The notes below the pieces were generated by a model that had not been told where the DNA came from, made no database searches, and worked only from the letters and a program-made list of their open reading frames with translations. DNA of 64,000 nucleotides from an uncultured Oligoflexales bacterium. GTDB lineage: Bacteria > Bdellovibrionota_B > Oligoflexia > Oligoflexales > JAPPIL01. The position numbers and the translations under genes were made by a program. Of this stretch, positions 52,731-61,369 are shown one piece after another (position 1 is the stretch's first letter; each line of letters begins with the position of its first letter). The stretch lies in assembly GCA_958296095.1 (NCBI GenBank), contig OY282434.1, positions 960,001 to 1,024,000 of the forward strand, in the 5' to 3' direction.

Positions 52731-53426
52731 GCTCTCTGCTTGTCTTCAAGTCTCCCGACTATTGCGTTCAAGCTTGCCTACCGAGAACTCCATGAACGGC
52801 GGGGCGAGGCCGTACGAAAACGACCACAGATATTGCCAATACTGCAACCAGGTTATTTTTTTGCATAAGGCATGTGCTTATGCATATTCGTGGGGAGTTG
52901 CACGCGGCTTCCTTGCCGCTTGCTAGCTCCAGGGCTGCGCCTCGCCAAGACAACGGAGATTTGTGCTACTTGCCTCTTGCCCCCAAGCCTTCTCGCGGTT
53001 GCCCCCACCTCTTGCCTACCGAGGGCTTTATGAACGGCAGAGCGAGACCGTGCGAAAACTCGACCACAGATATTGCCATATTGCCGTCAGATTATGCTTT
53101 TAGATAAAGCATGTGCCGTACCCACTCAGGAGAGTTTCTCGGCAGGTCTGCGCTCTGCCAAGATAACGGAGGTACGGGCTAAGTAGTGATTGTGCTTCGC
53201 TTGCTCCCTGTCCTCAGGCTTCCTGCCCACCGAGAGATCCATGAACGGCACGGCAAGACCGTGCGAAAATTCGACCACAGATACTGCCATATTGTCGTTA
53301 GACTATGCTTTTGCACAAGGCATGTACTTGCACCTAACTCAAGAGAGAGTTTCTCGGCAGGTCTTTGCCGTGCCAAGACAACGGAGCTGCGCACGACTCT
53401 TTGTAACGCTCGCTTCCTAGCTCGCT
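52731..53426 (+). repeat. 696-bp direct duplication, copy 2
   Basis: Second copy of 51997-52692. Absence of visible differences implies very recent duplication or gene conversion; it could also be an assembly artefact. Confidence 0.93.
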
Positions 53427-53625
53427 CCTTGTTCTCAGACCACTCTTCTTGCTCTCTCAAGCTTGCTCCCCAGCCCCTCTGCTTGCCCTCAGGCCTTTTG
53501 GCTGCTGCGTTCAAGCTTGCTACGCGCGGCGAGACCGCGCTGCGTGTCTATGCCTGCTGCGATAAATTTTCTAACTTTCTCTCCCCTTCCAGCCGAGAGC
53601 CAGGCGAGATAGCGCGTTGAGTGTT

Positions 53626-55308
53626 ATGCATAAAATTTTTAAATTGCTTTTCATTTTTTTCTGGTTTGCCTTTTTAAAATCTGAATTGGCTTCTGCTTTT
53701 GTCTCAAATTATTTCAGGCAACAACTGCCATTACTAGCGTTTTTACCACATGAATACAGACAGTTAGAGATTCATGCGGCAGCACGGCAGCGCGGTTTAC
53801 GCAGTATTGTTGGGTTAGAAAACTTTCTTTATCGTGATCACTTGCACCCCTTTATTGCCATGCAGTCGACCAAAAAATCTCTACGCAATTTTGATGTTTA
53901 TCGCTGGCAGTTTAGTCTGCATGGCAAACCTTTTTGCCACGATTATTTTGTCAATGCCATGCAACATGCAAAGTTTTTTTACGTTAACGGCAAATTGCCC
54001 CCGCTTGGCGAGCATTTTGGGACAAGTGCTGCAGGTGTATTGCCCGATTTGGATATGGTGCTAGCCCAGCTTGAGCGGTATTTTCCTGACCCGCGCACCA
54101 GGCTGGAGCTAATCAGCACAAAAGATTGCTGGAAGATAGTTAACGGCAGGGCACAGCTGGTGTGGGAGATACAGCTTAAGCGGGGCACACGGCGGTGGTT
54201 TGCGCAAGCTGATGCCCACACAGTTTATCGTCTCATCAACAATGACATGCATGCAGTGCGAGAAGCTTTTGTCTATTATCCTAATATCAACGAGGCTGGT
54301 GAGACTGTGCTGATAGATACTGATGCCGAGGGGTTTTTGCACAACTGTTGCTTTCATTCCTTGCCGTATAGGGGAACGCCGTTACAGATTGTCAGTGATG
54401 CGGTCAAATTTCTTCCTGACGACAAACACTATGCAGAACTTGCTGCTTATACTTTTGCAAACCGCATGTTAAAATTTTTTCAGAAACTCGGCTATCAATG
54501 GCAAGATCCTCAGCCCTTGCAGTTGTCCGTGCATGCACAGGACATCAGCACGCAGAGATTGAGCAATAATGCCAGTTACGAACCCGCGAACACGACACGT
54601 GGGGCACGTATTTTTATCGCCGATGGTGATAACTACACGCTGCAAAATCTGCCGCTTGATTTTGATGTTGTTGCCCATGAATTTTCGCATCATATTATCT
54701 ATCGCACCTTGAAGGCACGCCATGAACAAGCGCTGGCATTACATGAGGGGCTCGCTGATTATTTTACCTATGCCGCCACCGGCGACAGCTGTCTAGGGGA
54801 GTCAATATGTCCACGTGGCTCTCCTATTTGCTATGTTGATGGCCAGTGTTTACGCACGGCGGATAATGATTTACAGCTTGAAGCCAATCAAAACCAGCAC
54901 ATTAAGGGACAAGTTGTCTCAGCTTTGTTATGGGATCTGCATACGCAGTGGCACGTGCCCACCACAAAGGTGCTGCGGATTGTTTTTGATACCGTGGCGG
55001 CGTTGGGGAGCGATAGTGATTTGCGCGCCTTTGCCCTGACGCTATTGCATGTCGCGCTGTTGCACGGTGATTACAGTTGTGCCATCATCGGTGAATTTCA
55101 TGAGCGTGGCCTGCTGCATGATCTAGCCTGTGAGAGTTTTCAAGCCAACCCCCGCCTGACGCAAGCACCGCAGTCAGCTAGTGCTGAGGGGAACATTGAG
55201 CCTAGTGGTTGTGCAGTTGTTGGTGCGGGCGGTGGCGCGGCGAGTTTGTTGTGTTTGCTGGTGTTACCTTGGTTAGCCATACGGTTGCGTAATAGGGTGC
55301 GGGCATGA
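53626..55308 (+). CDS. Secreted zinc metalloprotease with C-terminal sorting-like tail
   Basis: 560 residues from ATG 53626 (a TTG at 53617 is also in frame). Signal peptide (FKLLFIFFWFAFLKSELASA). Zincin motif HEFSH in VVAHEFSHHIIY at about residues 351-355, with the third ligand probably the Glu of HEGLADYF about 25 residues on, which is the gluzincin pattern of M4-like peptidases. The C terminus has SGCAVVGAGGGAASLLCLL, more hydrophobic residues, then RLRNRVRA. This Gly/Cys patch, helix and basic end resembles MYXO-CTERM/GlyGly-CTERM sorting tails. Its TGA overlaps the glycosyltransferase ATG (ATGA). Confidence 0.82.
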   Translation: MHKIFKLLFIFFWFAFLKSELASAFVSNYFRQQLPLLAFLPHEYRQLEIHAAARQRGLRSIVGLENFLYRDHLHPFIAMQSTKKSLRNFDVYRWQFSLHGKPFCHDYFVNAMQHAKFFYVNGKLPPLGEHFGTSAAGVLPDLDMVLAQLERYFPDPRTRLELISTKDCWKIVNGRAQLVWEIQLKRGTRRWFAQADAHTVYRLINNDMHAVREAFVYYPNINEAGETVLIDTDAEGFLHNCCFHSLPYRGTPLQIVSDAVKFLPDDKHYAELAAYTFANRMLKFFQKLGYQWQDPQPLQLSVHAQDISTQRLSNNASYEPANTTRGARIFIADGDNYTLQNLPLDFDVVAHEFSHHIIYRTLKARHEQALALHEGLADYFTYAATGDSCLGESICPRGSPICYVDGQCLRTADNDLQLEANQNQHIKGQVVSALLWDLHTQWHVPTTKVLRIVFDTVAALGSDSDLRAFALTLLHVALLHGDYSCAIIGEFHERGLLHDLACESFQANPRLTQAPQSASAEGNIEPSGCAVVGAGGGAASLLCLLVLPWLAIRLRNRVRA

Positions 55309-56075
55309 GGCAAGAGCAACAAACGCAGCTGAGTTTGATAATTCCAATCTTCTGTGAAGCTCAGCATTTGTTGGAATTTTTGCAAAAGATAGACGCGTTG
55401 CATTTTGATGGGGTAGAATTGGAGTTAATCTTTGTTGATGACAAGTCGAGTGACAATTCGTTGCAAATCTTGCAATCCTTTCCTTTTCGTAGCCAGCACA
55501 AGATTTTAACTAACGACAAAAACCGAGGCAAGGGTAGTTGTGTGCGGAGAGGCATTGCGGCAGCTAGTGGGGATATTATTGGCGTGCAGGATTGCGATTT
55601 TGAATATGATTTTAATGACATTCCGAAATTAATCGCGCCACTCAGCGCGGGACAACTAGACGTTGCCTTTGGCTCACGCTTTCATCAGACGACCTGCCAA
55701 GTGTATCGTATGAGGCATTATTTAAAAAATAGTGCAATAACCTTTTTAAGCAACATTTGTTCGGATTTGCGGGTCACCGATGCTTCAACATGCTACAAGT
55801 TTTTTCGGGCTCCGATACTAAAGAATTTACGCCTGTCTTCTGCTCGCTTTAGTATTGATACTGAAATCATTGCCAACCTGGCCCGGATGCAGGGTGTGCG
55901 AATTAAAGAATTCCCTATCGCTTATCATCCCCGTACTTATGCTGAGGGCAAAAAAATTACCTGGCGTGATGGTATTGCAGTTGCCGCCTTGATTGTTTGG
56001 TTTAATTGGCTACATCCTCCGCCGAGAAGCTCATCCCTCTCTAGCGAAGATGCTGACAGTAAGCATGCCGCTTGA
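55305..56075 (+). CDS. Family 2 glycosyltransferase
   Basis: 256 residues. GT-A fold: LSLIIPIFCEAQHLLEFL at the N terminus, LIFVDDKSSDNS (nucleotide-sugar DD), NRGKGSCVRRGI, and the metal-binding DCDFEYD in place of DxD. It resembles dolichyl-phosphate-mannose-synthase-like polyprenyl-phosphate glycosyltransferases (FPIAYHPRTYAEGKKITWRDG). No membrane anchor. Translationally coupled to the protease, suggesting it may modify that protein or its partner (inference). The last codons and stop lie in a 63-bp tandem duplication. Confidence 0.87.
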   Translation: MRQEQQTQLSLIIPIFCEAQHLLEFLQKIDALHFDGVELELIFVDDKSSDNSLQILQSFPFRSQHKILTNDKNRGKGSCVRRGIAAASGDIIGVQDCDFEYDFNDIPKLIAPLSAGQLDVAFGSRFHQTTCQVYRMRHYLKNSAITFLSNICSDLRVTDASTCYKFFRAPILKNLRLSSARFSIDTEIIANLARMQGVRIKEFPIAYHPRTYAEGKKITWRDGIAVAALIVWFNWLHPPPRSSSLSSEDADSKHAA

Positions 56076-56181
56076 GGTTACTTCGTCCCTGCTCAGCCTG
56101 ACTTGCACACCGCTGGTTACAGTAAGCATGCCGCTTGAGGTTACTTCGTCCCTGCTCAGCCTGACTTGCACACCGCTGGTT
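56056..56181 (+). repeat. 63-bp perfect tandem duplication over a stop codon
   Basis: Units 56056-56118 and 56119-56181 are identical (ACAGTAAGCATGCCGCTTGA...). The glycosyltransferase stop is in the first unit, so the second is untranslated in that frame. The 195 bp to the next gene contain nothing else. Confidence 0.95.
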
Positions 56182-56270
56182 TTTGAACCTCGTAGAATAA
56201 CAAGTGTTTTCAGCCAGCATTAAAAAAAGCTAAAGGAAAAACAAAGAGCAGCCGACAAGCGGGCAGGTGG

Positions 56271-57800
56271 ATGAGGCAACGTATGCGAAGTTTTTGTTTA
56301 ATAGTGGTGCTGGCACTGTTTGCTTGTCGGGAAGAAGTCTCGCTTAGGGAAAATGTTGCCAAAACCAGCAGTGGTCAGGATGCCACAGGGCAAGTGCAGG
56401 TAGAGGGAGACAGGGGACGCATAACAATTTTCCGCGGCAAAAAGGCCAAGCCGATTCGGACGATGCAGGAGGAGAGGGTGACTGCAGGCACTCTTGTCGA
56501 TCATGAGGTGTCGTTGCGGCAGAGAAGGTTAGGCATGCTTGAGTCTTGGACCCAGTACGATGCTGATGATGTCGAGCGGCTGTTGCGGGGAAGAAAAACC
56601 TTTGCAGGTGCCCACCTGAAAACCACCAACCGTCAGGAACAGTGCGTGCTCGATAAGGCGAAAGAAATGGCAGGTCGAGACTTGACCGCGGCAGAACGTA
56701 GCCGCATAGATGGGTTGCAAAACCAGCTGCATTGGCTGAGATCTAACATCAGTGCTGACCTCGTGCCTAGGAGCCTCAGAATTACAAAAGTCCATATGCG
56801 GGGTGTCACTAGTTGGAGCGAAGCTAACGTGGCAGGCACCCACTTTTGTGTCAGTAGAGCATACGATAACAATGTTCTAAATTGGTTTGATGGCAAGCTA
56901 CCCTCGAAAGATGTGCATCTGCGCATCAACTACACCTACAAGCTGAGTGCACTTCAAACCAAGTTTCCCCTGACTTGGCAGCCGCGTGAAAATACTTTGC
57001 GGGCGACAATAACCAGGGCTGATAGCAGTGATACCGAGATGCTTGATAGCAGTAAATACAGCTTGGAGGAGGAGAATGGCAGGTACTCGGTGGTCTTCGG
57101 CGAGGCACAGGCACCGCCAGAGAATTCCCAGTTAGGAATTGTCTACACTCCTGATAACGATGAAGTTTTTCAGTTAAAGGATACTTTCTGTCTCGACGCA
57201 CAGGTGGATGTTGTTAGTGATTCAATCATCATCAACGGTAAGTCGATTAGTGGCGATAGTAACATTGATTTTAACCGCGAAACTAACTGTGTGACCTACA
57301 GCGACCCGCCGCGCGCGGACACTGAGGTAAATATAGAGTATAAATATAGGGTTAGGGGTGATACGAACAAAAAGACGGCCTACGAGCATAGCTTGGATGT
57401 AGCTGGTTCGACCGTCGCCTGTTTTGAGTATGAGGCCGACAAGGACTGTCTTAAAGAGCCTAGTGCTTGTGTGGAGTTGCGCTGCAACTATGGCAACGGC
57501 AAAATTAATTTTCTAGATATGAACGACATCGTTGGCGGTAAGAAATTTGTCGTCATTGAGACCTTGCCAGATGGCGTAAGTGGGCACAAGTCCATTAAAC
57601 TACCCGAAAGATACGTGGCTAACTCAGCCGCCTTGACGGTGATGCCTGCCGACGGCGAAGCAGTATCCTGTGGCCACAGCAAACTTCACGTTATGAATCT
57701 GGCAATTATGCTACAGACCACGACAGCAAAGCAGAAATGCCCTGCCTTAGCCAAACCGCATGAAGAGCTAGATGTTGTCTTCATGACCGCCAGCCCCTAG
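56271..57800 (+). CDS. Large lipoprotein of unknown function
   Basis: 509 residues from ATG 56271 with AGGTGG upstream. Signal ends LIVVLALFAC, lipobox LFAC. The mature protein has an N-terminal charged region, then strand-rich segments with recurrent VNIEYKYRV / HLRINYTYK / QLGIVYTPD patterns, suggesting repeated immunoglobulin-like or beta-sandwich domains, and about ten cysteines. Segments such as DSIIINGKSISGDSNIDFNR recall structural repeats of surface proteins. No family recognised. It converges on the next gene with a 36-bp gap. Confidence 0.75.
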   Translation: MRQRMRSFCLIVVLALFACREEVSLRENVAKTSSGQDATGQVQVEGDRGRITIFRGKKAKPIRTMQEERVTAGTLVDHEVSLRQRRLGMLESWTQYDADDVERLLRGRKTFAGAHLKTTNRQEQCVLDKAKEMAGRDLTAAERSRIDGLQNQLHWLRSNISADLVPRSLRITKVHMRGVTSWSEANVAGTHFCVSRAYDNNVLNWFDGKLPSKDVHLRINYTYKLSALQTKFPLTWQPRENTLRATITRADSSDTEMLDSSKYSLEEENGRYSVVFGEAQAPPENSQLGIVYTPDNDEVFQLKDTFCLDAQVDVVSDSIIINGKSISGDSNIDFNRETNCVTYSDPPRADTEVNIEYKYRVRGDTNKKTAYEHSLDVAGSTVACFEYEADKDCLKEPSACVELRCNYGNGKINFLDMNDIVGGKKFVVIETLPDGVSGHKSIKLPERYVANSAALTVMPADGEAVSCGHSKLHVMNLAIMLQTTTAKQKCPALAKPHEELDVVFMTASP

Positions 57801-57836
57801 CACGTGCCAGTGTTTCGGGGCTGTTGGCCTATGTGG

Positions 57837-58922
57837 CTAAAAAGGAAGATCAGGAATCTCAACACTATCCGTAACACCGGGAATATCGTTGTTGTAACCA
57901 GGCATAGGGTAAGTCGCGAACGTATCATGGCTGAAAGTAGTCTCATGGCTAGATCCAATGCCCGTGAAAGATACAGGCAAGGGGTCATAACTAGGCGCAG
58001 GGTCACTAGGCTGAGTATTGTAGATCCCGCGCTCAGCACGAGCCTCGGCCGCAGCGTCAGCCACCAGCTGATCCACGCTTTGAGTGGACTGCTCAGCTGA
58101 GAGTGCCTCATTTGTCTTGCCTTGATTTATCATCATGTCGAGGGCAACGAGAGTCAGAAGCAGGTTATCATCATCAAGCCTTTTTTGCTCACGCAGCCGC
58201 CTGTCGTATTCTTCCAGATACTGGTTGTGTAACTTAGCAAGTCCATGATCTGTTTGCAGGAGTTGTTGTTCATCTGGGGTAAAAGAAACGAGCTCGCTGA
58301 TGTTGCGCGGTTGATGCAGTGGGTCCGAAACCATCTTCAAAACACGTTCTTTGTAAATACCGTTTTGACCTAGGTCAGGCTTCGAAGCCACCTGCTGGTG
58401 TGCCCAGGATAGTGGCAATAACTCGGAAATGCGAACATCGAGTTTGGCGATGACCTCATCGACAGTGGTGCGTGTATGTTGCAACAACTCAGCGCTACCT
58501 TGTCTACTTGCCTGTAGATATTCATCTTGCCAGCTGTCGGTCTGCAAGCCGCGGTCACCACTTGCCTCCCCCGCCAAGGTCGTGTAAAACTCCCGTAGCT
58601 CGCCGTACGCTTGGATAACTTGGATAACTTCTTGATCGATATCCTGCGTAGGCAGCCATGCTTGCGGATTCCGTAGTGAATCTGCCAGGTTATCCAGTGA
58701 TTCGACTCGCGCGGCAATCATCAGCCCATCAACCAACTTTTGACAATCGGGGCACGCTAGCAACGCGGTGATAAAACGGTCGGCACTAGCAGGCAGTACT
58801 CCGTTCGGCCTGAGCCTCTGGATCAGCTCACCATGAAGCTTTTTAGGAACGGACGGTCGCGCCATCACCGCGCCGCTTAGCACACCATAGGCAACCAACA
58901 TACCCACCAACAAAATTCGCAT
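57837..58922 (-). CDS. Secreted helical protein of unknown function
   Basis: 361 residues from ATG 58922, with GAGGGTAGAGAG before it (a longer frame to 58958 lacks support). Signal peptide MRILLVGMLVAYGVLSGAVMA. CPDC at about residue 57. The middle is charged and alpha-helical with possible coiled coil (LEEYDRRLREQKRLDDDN). The last ~60 residues are Pro/Ser/Tyr-rich and disordered (YNTQPSDPAPSYDPLP). No family recognised. It follows the coiled-coil lipoprotein gene on the same strand after 73 bp. Confidence 0.72.
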   Translation of the reverse strand: MRILLVGMLVAYGVLSGAVMARPSVPKKLHGELIQRLRPNGVLPASADRFITALLACPDCQKLVDGLMIAARVESLDNLADSLRNPQAWLPTQDIDQEVIQVIQAYGELREFYTTLAGEASGDRGLQTDSWQDEYLQASRQGSAELLQHTRTTVDEVIAKLDVRISELLPLSWAHQQVASKPDLGQNGIYKERVLKMVSDPLHQPRNISELVSFTPDEQQLLQTDHGLAKLHNQYLEEYDRRLREQKRLDDDNLLLTLVALDMMINQGKTNEALSAEQSTQSVDQLVADAAAEARAERGIYNTQPSDPAPSYDPLPVSFTGIGSSHETTFSHDTFATYPMPGYNNDIPGVTDSVEIPDLPF

Positions 58923-58995
58923 CTCTCTACCCTCTATAGATGAAAACCAAATCTGCAAAAAACTTTCCTCCCCCCAGACTGCACGACCTAGCAGA

Positions 58996-61269
58996 TTACT
59001 GCAACAATGTCAATGCATCGGGATTTATCTTTAATCCTCGCACCTTTGCCAACGATTGCAACAGGCGTGGCACACTATGCACACGCTGCAACTCGGAAAA
59101 TGTAGCGTCGGGGGTGAAGATCTTAGCCCAGTGTTTGTGCAACCGTTCACCGCCAAGAACGTAGTTGCCGACATATGCGAATATGCCCGCCCCGCCGAAA
59201 GTTCCTGCCGACCAAAGCAAATCCTTTTCCTGACTCAACATGCCTGTATCGATGACCTGGCGTTTTTCGGCCCGCAGGGAGTGCACTGTATTTTCTCCCC
59301 GTGTGCGCATGCTTGCCGTAGCTTGCGCGGTTGTTTCTCGCAGATCATCTAGTGCCTTTTGGCTTTCTTCGCGGTCTAAACGCATCTGTTTTATGTCATT
59401 GTCGATGGACTTAAAATCAGTCGTAGTCTCGTTGAGGCGCTTTTCTTTTGGGGGGATATCCCACTGCTTCAAGTACCATACCTCGCTTTCCAATTCCCGC
59501 CTCTCGCCATCATTACCATAGGCATATACAGACAACTTGGCAGATTTTTCCTGCTCAATTTTGCTAACGCTGGCCAAGTTTTCCGCAAGCTTAGCCTTTG
59601 CTTGTTTGAGCAAACTCTCCGCTTCAGCGTAGGCATGTTCGGCATCGACAACCGCCTGTCTTTCAGGCACCTCAGGCACGTATTTCTCAACTAAGGAATC
59701 TCTCAATGGTTGGATGTTAGCCAATTCATCCTCAATATCACGAATGCTACTCTGCAAAGCCGACAAGTCGCGGATACCGTCTGCCAACCCCGAAGCTACC
59801 TCCGCATCGTCTGCTAGTTGCCACTCCTTTTGCCAAAACAACTCCTTGGCATCTGCCAACTGTTTTTCTGTTGCGGTAATTGCCTTGCCGAGGTCAAGGT
59901 TAGCCTCTTCGAGCAATTTGAGGCGTTCATGATCGAGGTGCAACTGCCGAAACGTCGACAGACCCTGTGCGTAGAGTTTTTTTTGCGCAGGTGAGCCGTG
60001 TTTCCAGTATGTCTTAAATCTGGCGAGAAATATCGGCCGACGTTCAGGCAACTTAGCTAAGTTAGCGAACAACCCCTTATCCCTAGGGAACACTTGGTAA
60101 TATGTAGACATGTCCCTATAGACCTCGGTAGCAGGTGTATGCAAACTCTTATCCCAGACCTCGCGCTCGAATTGTGTGCCGTACCTGAGCTCTTTGAGAA
60201 ATTTTAGTTTTTCTTGATAGTGCCACCAGTCAGAAACAATTTCCTCGCCACGAGCAACAATTTCCTCGGCATTGCTAGCTCCCTTGAATTCGAGCAGTTT
60301 CCTCCGCTTCCAGTCAGCAAGCGTGTCCTTGGCCTCAGCGACAGCTTCCTCGGCCTCAGCGCTGGTCAATCTCAAGGCATCGCGCGTTGCCGCATCGATC
60401 TGGATATCCGCATCGGTGCTGCGTAGTCTAGCCAACACCTCAGCGCGTTGTTCGTCCAGGGACATCTTGTGTGCCTCCATGTTCTCTCTGATCACCGCCC
60501 GCAATTCTGCATCACGTTCCAACCAGGCCGCTCGCCGCGCAGCGAGCCGATCTTCTGCTGTCTCTAAATCCTTTTTAGCTGTTGCCAAGTCCTCAGCCGC
60601 GCCGGTTTCTTTCGGGCCGTATTCCTCTTCAATTTTTGCTACTTCTTCATCCAATTGTTTAGTTCTTTCATCTCGTGCCTGTTCTTTTGCCTGTAGTTTT
60701 GCTTTAGAATCTTTGATTTCTTCTGTGATGTTACTCTTAGCCGTCTTGATCTTTTCTGCTTCGGCTTGGAGAGATTTTTCCTGCTCAGCAACTTCTGCCA
60801 ATGTCTTCTTTTGCTCGGCGATTTCCGCCTGTGCCTTAGCTGAATGTTTGTCAACTTTCGCTTTTACTTGCAGATTTTTTTGCTGCGCGGCTTTTTCGGC
60901 GAACGCCGCGATCAGCTTGCGCCCCGCCCCTCGTCCAGCCCATACCAGCACCGGCAAACTGACGACCACCGCGGCCACCTTAGCCAAATTACCAAACCTT
61001 TCCCGCAAGGACATCTTACTTGTAGCTGGCGAAAACAGCGCGACCTGCCCATCAGCCTCTAGCAGTGCTGGCTGGCAGACAGTAGGGTCGGCAAACTCCC
61101 GCGCGCTATAAGTGGCACGTTTCCTACATAACAACAAAGAATACAAGCCGTTATCGTTGATACGGACTCCCAGAACCGACTGCCCATCATCGATCGCCCG
61201 CGTCTGCGCAGGCTCAGGCTGAACCCCACAACCACCAGCCATACAAAAAATCAACAACCAAGCACGCAT
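58996..61269 (-). CDS. Long coiled-coil lipoprotein with membrane helices
   Basis: 757 residues. Signal MRAWLLIFCMAGGC, lipobox AGGC. A small domain with GVRINDNGLYSLLLCRKR and PTVCQPALLE precedes a membrane helix (VAAVVVSLPVLVWAGRGAG). Then about 550 residues of heptad-rich, highly charged sequence (AEQEKSLQAEAEKIKTAKS; AKAKLAENLASVSKIEQEK) form long coiled coils. A second short hydrophobic patch (AGTFGGAGIFAYVGNYVLGG) lies near the C terminus. Same overall plan as the lipoproteins at 18276, 40145 and 41447, but much longer. Function unknown; a structural envelope-spanning role is possible. Confidence 0.75.
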   Translation of the reverse strand: MRAWLLIFCMAGGCGVQPEPAQTRAIDDGQSVLGVRINDNGLYSLLLCRKRATYSAREFADPTVCQPALLEADGQVALFSPATSKMSLRERFGNLAKVAAVVVSLPVLVWAGRGAGRKLIAAFAEKAAQQKNLQVKAKVDKHSAKAQAEIAEQKKTLAEVAEQEKSLQAEAEKIKTAKSNITEEIKDSKAKLQAKEQARDERTKQLDEEVAKIEEEYGPKETGAAEDLATAKKDLETAEDRLAARRAAWLERDAELRAVIRENMEAHKMSLDEQRAEVLARLRSTDADIQIDAATRDALRLTSAEAEEAVAEAKDTLADWKRRKLLEFKGASNAEEIVARGEEIVSDWWHYQEKLKFLKELRYGTQFEREVWDKSLHTPATEVYRDMSTYYQVFPRDKGLFANLAKLPERRPIFLARFKTYWKHGSPAQKKLYAQGLSTFRQLHLDHERLKLLEEANLDLGKAITATEKQLADAKELFWQKEWQLADDAEVASGLADGIRDLSALQSSIRDIEDELANIQPLRDSLVEKYVPEVPERQAVVDAEHAYAEAESLLKQAKAKLAENLASVSKIEQEKSAKLSVYAYGNDGERRELESEVWYLKQWDIPPKEKRLNETTTDFKSIDNDIKQMRLDREESQKALDDLRETTAQATASMRTRGENTVHSLRAEKRQVIDTGMLSQEKDLLWSAGTFGGAGIFAYVGNYVLGGERLHKHWAKIFTPDATFSELQRVHSVPRLLQSLAKVRGLKINPDALTLLQ

Positions 61270-61369
61270 ATAAAATACCTAAAAAATTTATTAAAAAACA
61301 GCGCCAGTATAATATCAATCTTGCTATATTGTGTCAATATTAAAAATATCTAAGTGGCGGTGGTGCTGA

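Larger units (their letters stand above)
51300..53560. repeat. Mosaic repeat block 7
   Basis: No gene. Complete minus-orientation elements lie at 51811-51946, 52281-52412 and 52492-52627, repeated at 53015-53146 and 53226-53361. An element whose right end is replaced by TTGCACGCGGCTTCCTTGCC starts at 52043 and again at 52777. A left half (51530) and a right half (51646-51700) are split by an AGCGAGC module. AGCGAGC modules also fill 51325-51500, 51585-51620, 52670-52735 and 53400-53430. The block holds the 696-bp duplication and ends about 65 bp before the protease gene. Confidence 0.9.

Noticed and set aside
51681..53514. Many 60-140-codon frames in block 7, some perfectly duplicated
   Set aside because: The identity comes from the 696-bp DNA duplication, and the frames read through inverted-repeat elements in all phases. 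No evidence of coding.
57800..57837. Bidirectional terminator between the convergent genes
   Set aside because: Only weak, imperfect pairing is visible and there is no clear T-run on either strand.
60272..61111. 279-codon plus-strand frame rich in Ser/Ala
   Set aside because: It is the antisense shadow of the coiled-coil lipoprotein gene, whose Glu/Ala/Lys codons give long open frames on the other strand.
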